A DNA stretch of 64,000 nucleotides. Source: Phytoseiulus persimilis. Its lineage: Eukaryota > Arthropoda > Arachnida > Mesostigmata > Phytoseiidae. The notes beneath the pieces are model-generated. The model had not been told where the DNA came from, made no database searches, and saw nothing but the letters and a program-made list of their open reading frames with translations. The stretch covers positions 5,022,001-5,086,000 of the forward strand of contig CM075103.1 in the NCBI GenBank assembly GCA_037576195.1, written 5' to 3'. A program made the translations under genes and the position numbers. Positions 58,578-64,000 of this stretch are shown piece after piece; positions within the stretch are counted from its first letter, which is position 1; every line of letters begins with the position of its first letter.

Positions 58578-61500
58578 TTAGAATCTTTTACCGTAGAAGG
58601 CGTGAAGAAACACACTTCCACAAACTGCGTTGTTCTCCCGGACAGAGATTGTAGATAGAGTCGGGAAAATGGGACACGCTATCCGCATCGAGGAACCATT
58701 TTCTAGGAACGACTGTTCTTTCCGTACCAAGTCCGCTGAAACATGTGAAAACGACTTGACCGAGCATGATTTAATACACTGCCGTTGTTACCTCTTCCGA
58801 ATACAAGTGCGCGATCCTTGGAAAGCTGGCTGAGCCTTATAGCTGGTCGAAGGTATCGGAAAGCTGAAGACTTCGTAGTCGGGAGCGCTGCGCCGTTTCG
58901 TTGCTCTCTATCCGAGAGAATTTCCAACGTTCAAATTCACGTCGTTGCTCGCCTTCATTGGATGGCGCCGGGTTTTCGACAAAATATATTCTGCAACCGT
59001 AAGGAGCTGTTATAGCCGTTGACTGGACCGGTATATGATTCTGCCGATTGCTCAATTAGGTGGCCCATCGAGTCCATGCATCCTACGATTCGTGAAAGAT
59101 TCGATGAATACGCTTTCCCCGTCGAACGATGCGATGTGAGTAAAACGGGCAAGGGGGCACCCCAGGAGACTCTCATCGATAATATGACGTTGGTTCCTTG
59201 GGGAGAGGGAATTATTACACCAGTCATTGTTCGATGTAGAGGAGACGTGCATGACGCCTACAATTCGTAACAAAACACCATGACCGAATCGCGTCAAGTT
59301 GTCAAAGAGCTATAGAGTCTTTTGTGAGGCGCCGATTTTGTCGGACTTGACTCCATGTCGATCATCACAAGCAGCATGTTCCGATATGAATGCGCTGTCT
59401 ACTTGTTTCCAGAGTAAGTCTCTCCTATGCTGTTCGCCAAGAGAAGTGCTCTTCGGGATCATCCAAGTCCCCATAAGGAGAGCGCGTTACTGTGAATGTT
59501 GAGAACCACTGATCTATAGGACGGCATCGCGTCTTCTCGACGATCCTGGATTTGGACTACGCGTCCCAGGAAAGGGGACTGTCGGGATAACACCTGTCGC
59601 AAGACCGGAGAATACTCGATCGGCTCGCAAGGTGGCGGAGCGCGACGCGCGGACTTCCACCAGCTTGTCGTCTCCAGACCAAGATATTCTGGTTCGAATC
59701 GAGGGCTCTGGTTGAGATTCCGTCACCAATAGCAAATTTCTCATCTCGGCTGGTGCCTGGAACACCCTTCTCATGACGGATACGGTGAAAACGGGAATTC
59801 TTTTAGGCGGAATGGGACTGTTGTTGGGAGAAACAGATATCTCGTTACCTATGATCTGAGAAAAACTTCCTGGCAGTGGCCGTCTATCGCTACAAGTTCG
59901 CTGTCCTTTCGCCGTAATCAGCATCATAACTGACTGTTCCGAATCCCGTGATGTATGATCATGTCAAAATATCGAGTACGCATCGGCTATCGACTTCCTC
60001 GCTCGTCATAACGGAATTCTGCTACATAGGATTCCACCTCAGGTGCTTCACCCGCGAAGATCGGCGAAGGTCTTGGACAAGAACCGGATAAACTCTTCAT
60101 GTAATTGAGTGATTGTGAAAATTCTGAGCGCTGAACTTCGACAGCCCATAGCTCCGCTTTCAGGAGGCGCAAAGAGATGATAAGATGCTCAAAATGCGCG
60201 AAATTTTGTCAGATTTCTGGTGCGGCTAAGTGATCCAACTAGCAGCCTGCCAAGACCGACAGTTTTACTGAAACGGTCGAGAATCGAAAAATCGGGGTTT
60301 CGCGATCCCGGCGAAACTGGATATATGATCCCGTTTCTTCTTCGGAATTATAGAGTTCTACGAGAATTAAGCTGTTGGAACGGAAACTGAGCGAGTCGAG
60401 GATATTGGCCCCGGAAGATCTGATTTTGGCGATTTTCTGATGATTTTTTTCCGTCGATTGAGCTGACTCATGGATGGGATAAGCTGGAGTTTCTCCGGAA
60501 ATGCTGATAAACCTCTCGGAAATGTCACTTGATCACGTTTCATCGTTTACGCGTTGCGAGAAGTGACCCTAAGATCCGAAGTCGACGAGAAAGTCATTTC
60601 TCTCCCGTTCCAAGCGTCGCTTCTTGAAGTCTGAACCTTCAAGAACGTGAAACATTGGGAGGAAGCCAGCAAGACTCTCTGACGGAGCAATCGAACTCAT
60701 CGTCCCAGAGGGAAGACCTGCCGATAGCACTGTGTCGAACTGATATTTTCGAGAGGTTTGTGAGCGTTTCCAGAGGAATCACGGATTATCTCATCCATGC
60801 CAGCCAGCAAAAAAAAAAACTCATCGGAGAGTAACGGGATAATCTGATATTCGGGGGACGATGTCCCCGCTTTGCAGCGGCCAAATGAATTCCCGACGAA
60901 TTCAATGATCCGCAAGAGAAAACAGGGGTCATAATTCTGGCTTCGCAAGATCCCGATTTTTCGACAATTTCAGCAGAATTGTTGGCGGGCTATTCTTTGG
61001 ATCGACACGACTCATCTGAATTTCCGGAAGATTTAGGGAGTCTCCGCAGACAGCCATCGGAGGAGCCGAGACCACAGCCAGACGCACACGCGCGATCGTT
61101 GACGTTGGACGTGGAACCGCGGAAAACGATAAACGATTCACGATTCCGACGGAAGCTCCGCAAACGCGAGCGACAGCGATTGCAACCCCCGAACGATGCG
61201 CAAGCGACGCAAGATGCACATTCAAGATTCTCGCAGAAAGCTTCGGAGCGAATGAGCATTCTTCGAGAGTCCACCGCGAACGCGAGCAATGCACCCGCTA
61301 GGGTTGCTCTCAGTGCTTCCTCTGAAAGGGCCCCAACTTGAGGTGTGATCAGCATTATTTGGGCTTCATGTCTCGAGAATGCGCGCACTGCTCTGCGAAG
61401 CATTTCCTAACCGAACGGAAACCACATCATCCAACGTTGTATCAGGACTGTTGTAATTTTGCCCGGATCACGTTGACCAAGTTCCAAAACTTCCCGCGCT

Positions 61501-62929
61501 CCCTACGAGAACTTCTCCGAAGAAACATCTAGACGACACCCTGCTCCGAACGGCAGCACAAAAACTTCCATGATCTGATCCGACTATTTTTTTTCCGGCC
61601 AAAGTCGACTAGAGTCCGCGCATTTCGAGAAACTTGTCAAGTCTCTGCGCCTCCGGGAAGCTGAGTTATGGGCTGTCGAAATTTAGATCCCAAAACTTTT
61701 GCAAGCACTCAATACAGAAAAAACATCAGCGTCTCGCCGTCGTTCCGGATCGCCGAACATTGATAATCTGAAATAATCATAAAAGTAGGCTTCCTGCAAT
61801 CATTATGATAATCTTACCAGTAATTAGTTGACGCATAGGAGAAGGGCTACTATGGAGATGTTTGAAAGGTCTCCGGGAATTCCCGAGGACGGTGATCTGA
61901 TATCACGATAGCGGACCAGTCGTTCGCATCAAGGTCTGATAATGCCAATCGATTACGGTGATGCTCACGCCTCTCTCAGGAATTTCCTGAATCAGGTTGT
62001 GCCCAATGCAGGCTTATCACGATTCTAGCCTTCTACATAACTTTTCCGTAGAACCGACAAATTAAGCAGAAAGTCTTAACTAACAATAAGCATGGTTCGA
62101 TCTAACGATCCGGAAAAAGCGTCATCAAGAAAGGAGCTTTGTCATTAGCTGAGCCGGCGAACAAGTCGACTTGAGGAGTTAAATGCTTCGAAGGGAGCGC
62201 GACAGGTGACGTGCTCTCCTAGGACCGCCCTGAATTCCGCGGCAACAAGCAGCCAAGCCCTTTCTCACTAGTTCTCCGGTCGTACAGCAGAACGAGGTAT
62301 TGGGACTCATCTTGTAATGCAATGCGCTGATAATCAGATCGCTCCAACGATCTCATCATGGACGGTGCACGCACCCTCATACACGTGCTCTCCCTCTCCT
62401 GAGATGAGTTTTCGGCACGCCGGGCTCCAGAGTTTTCCTTCTGATAGTGAAAAATAGTGAATTGTTGCCCCACGCGCATCCCCACGTTCGAGTTTCCGCC
62501 GAATCGTCCACCCCGAACCGATTAGACAGGCAATCATGATCCTTTCGATCAGTCCTTTCAGAATATTCTTTTAGTCTTGTTTCCGAGATCTTCAGCATCT
62601 CGGGCGAACCTCCGTCTCTCGGCGTTAATGGGCAGCCCAGGGTATGGGAGGGAGTTCAGAGTGAGAGAACCCCATCTTCTCCTCAAGTTCCCGGGACACG
62701 CTTCGGAAACCGGTGGTAGCTCCCACGCTATTCGCACAGTAAAGGCGACTTCTCCGGAGTCCAAGGAAGGAATGAGTACCTTTCTCCCAAACAACGGAGG
62801 CTGCAAGTCAGATCGGCCTCGGCGTCAGTCCTATCGTGGACCATCGTTAAAGAATGATCCGACTTCGACTGCGTGAGACCGTTTGTGGGCGTTCGTCCGC
62901 GACAACGATCCACTCGTCCACGTGAGTCA
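58578..62929. other. Gene-poor region with one long Arg-rich open stretch
   Basis: No recognised gene. The stretch 60888-61341 (+) is open for about 150 codons without an early ATG, acidic at first and then Arg/Gln/Ser-rich (RRKLRKRERQRLQPPNDAQA). It could be an exon, a relic of a repetitive Arg-rich protein, or chance. A plus-strand frame at 59019-59270 (LIDNMTLVPWGEGIITPVIV) has no supporting context. The rest is featureless to my reading. Confidence 0.35.
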
Positions 62930-63250
62930 GACTTGAGATCTTCTAAAATTTGACTCTCTTCGATTGCTTCGCGATAAGCAGCCACAAAAGGAAGTTGTAT
63001 TCTAGGTTCAGCTGCAAAAGCTCGAAAAACTGAGAGCCCAACAGGAATGGCAATCGATGTGAACAGCTTCTCCCTTGAACCCGAGGAGACGCGTTAACGT
63101 CTGGACCTCTTGATTTGGGTCAGAGCAGCGATTGAAAATCATTCGGGTGACGTTCGAAACCTTCTTCCATCGCCTGTACACAACAGTATCGTTCTGGAGC
63201 TTTATAACGGAGCCTAGCGTTGAGGATAACCACACGGAGAGGACGCACAT
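62930..63250 (-). CDS. Probable gustatory receptor fragment near the right edge
   Basis: Two minus-strand pieces resemble the TM3-loop-TM4 part of the GR genes at the left end. The first, from an ATG at 63250, reads VWLSSTLGSVIKLQNDTVVY and RRWKKVSNVTRMIFNRC, comparable to ITNPALVALLLYQRNG and IATIFNLLNKLWIG. The second, in another frame after an AG at 63074, reads KLFTSIAIPVGLSVFRAFAA and EPRIQLPFVAAYREAIEESQ, comparable to LPAISFVFAIPTLLACLG. The gap between them is too short for a normal intron (about 38 bases), and later membrane segments were not located. It may be a divergent GR with an unusual intron or a broken copy. Confidence 0.35.
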
Positions 63251-64000
63251 TTTACTTGAAAGATCTATGGAGTTTTAAAAATGCGATGAAGCCCGAATCA
63301 AAGTGCGCGATACGGTGTTTGCGCGAGCTTTCATAGAGCTTGTTCGGTTATCTCAACCGGCCCCAATCCCGGACCCGTTGACTCCAAATATTCCCATGAA
63401 TTCCGATGAGTGTGTTTCTCTTGATCGGAAGGCACGTCCTGTGAATCCAGCACTCTCCTCCAAGCGAGAAGTTGGAAGCAAGCTGGCTCTGTGGACCAGT
63501 AATCCGATTTTCCCCCTACAGAAGACGGAACCGGACCATCGGAGGTCGGGTCGACGGGAGACAGCGGGCAGTCTGTATTCTACTAGCACATCTCAGGAGA
63601 GGAGAAAACAGACAGTCATACCCTCCTTCCAGATGAATCACGACTAGTTGATCACAGATAGTTCGTTCCAGATGAACGAGCTTGATGAAGTTATTTGACA
63701 TACTTGGCCAGCGTCCCCCCCCCCCCTCAGCTTTGAGGGCTCAGAATGCCAAATGTGAAGTGGATCTGTCTTAGGAGTGGTGGGGGAAAATGGAAGATCA
63801 GCCAGTAGGCCATTCCCTGCGTGTTCGCCTTATTCGTCCCTGAATCTTGAAGAGCGAGGAAAAACACTCAGTTTTAAAGAACACGTGGACTTCAAGGATT
63901 CCGTGGAACATCAAGGCGCTTCTCTATTGAATCTTCGCGTGTCGAAGACTTAGAATAGTCAAGCCCCCAGAGGGAAAGGATTCGGACTTCCACACTCTGA
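63251..64000. other. Right edge, no gene recognised
   Basis: Contains a 12-base poly-C run at 63715-63726. A 114-residue plus-strand frame (63303-63647) has no recognisable features. The upstream exons of the probable GR at 62930-63250 may lie here but were not found. Confidence 0.35.

Noticed and set aside
59620-59710. tRNA-like ggttcgaatc string
   Set aside because: No pairing acceptor stem, D-arm or anticodon arm could be formed around it.
1-64000. Mobile, viral or prokaryotic elements
   Set aside because: No reverse transcriptase, transposase, integrase, capsid or envelope motifs, long terminal repeats or CRISPR-like spaced repeats were recognised. The only repeats are the receptor duplications, short hairpins and homopolymers.

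Overview
The window looks like nuclear DNA of a chelicerate arthropod, most likely a mite. It has short GT-AG introns (roughly 45-250 bases), compact multi-exon genes on both strands, and two chemoreceptor families in tandem: gustatory receptors (GR) and ionotropic receptors (IR). No insect-type odorant receptor is seen. Composition, gene density and family content fit a phytoseiid predatory mite such as Galendromus (Metaseiulus) occidentalis. That species name is inference, not something the sequence states.

Layout. 1-6 kb: two nearly identical GR genes on the minus strand (the first cut by the window edge), then a decayed GR relic at 6.1-6.6 kb. 8.5-10.7 kb (+): the CCA-adding tRNA nucleotidyltransferase, seven exons, converging on an intronless importin alpha (-). 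14.4-20.6 kb (-): two tandem ionotropic receptors with the same exon plan and shared upstream sequence; the first exon of one is damaged. 22.8-24.6 kb (+): scavenger decapping enzyme DcpS, five exons. 26.7-32.3 kb (-): Enabled (Ena/VASP), with a large intron that holds an unrecognised plus-strand gene. 32.4-42.5 kb: ten kilobases with almost nothing recognisable. 42.5-50.5 kb: an unrecognised minus-strand gene, an LicD/fukutin-fold membrane protein lacking the usual catalytic acids, MYG1 exonuclease with a GC-AG intron, and a coiled-coil + MATH (TRAF-like) protein. 51-52.2 kb (-): a CBR4-type short-chain dehydrogenase. 52.3-53.8 kb: exon-like islands not assigned to a known protein. 55.9-58.6 kb (-): a multi-exon membrane-anchored protein I do not recognise. 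58.6-64 kb: mostly empty, with a fragment of a probable third GR near the right edge.

The housekeeping genes act in tRNA maturation (TRNT1), mRNA cap turnover (DcpS), nuclear import (importin alpha), RNA processing (MYG1), lipid or carbonyl metabolism (CBR4-like) and actin dynamics (Ena). They do not form one pathway. The chemoreceptor arrays are the lineage-specific part. I saw no rRNA, tRNA, CRISPR, prokaryotic operon, viral or LTR element. Exons were placed by hand from splice signals, phase agreement and family alignment from memory. Where all phases add up to an open frame (GR2, IR-A, TRNT1, DcpS, MYG1, MATH protein) confidence is high.
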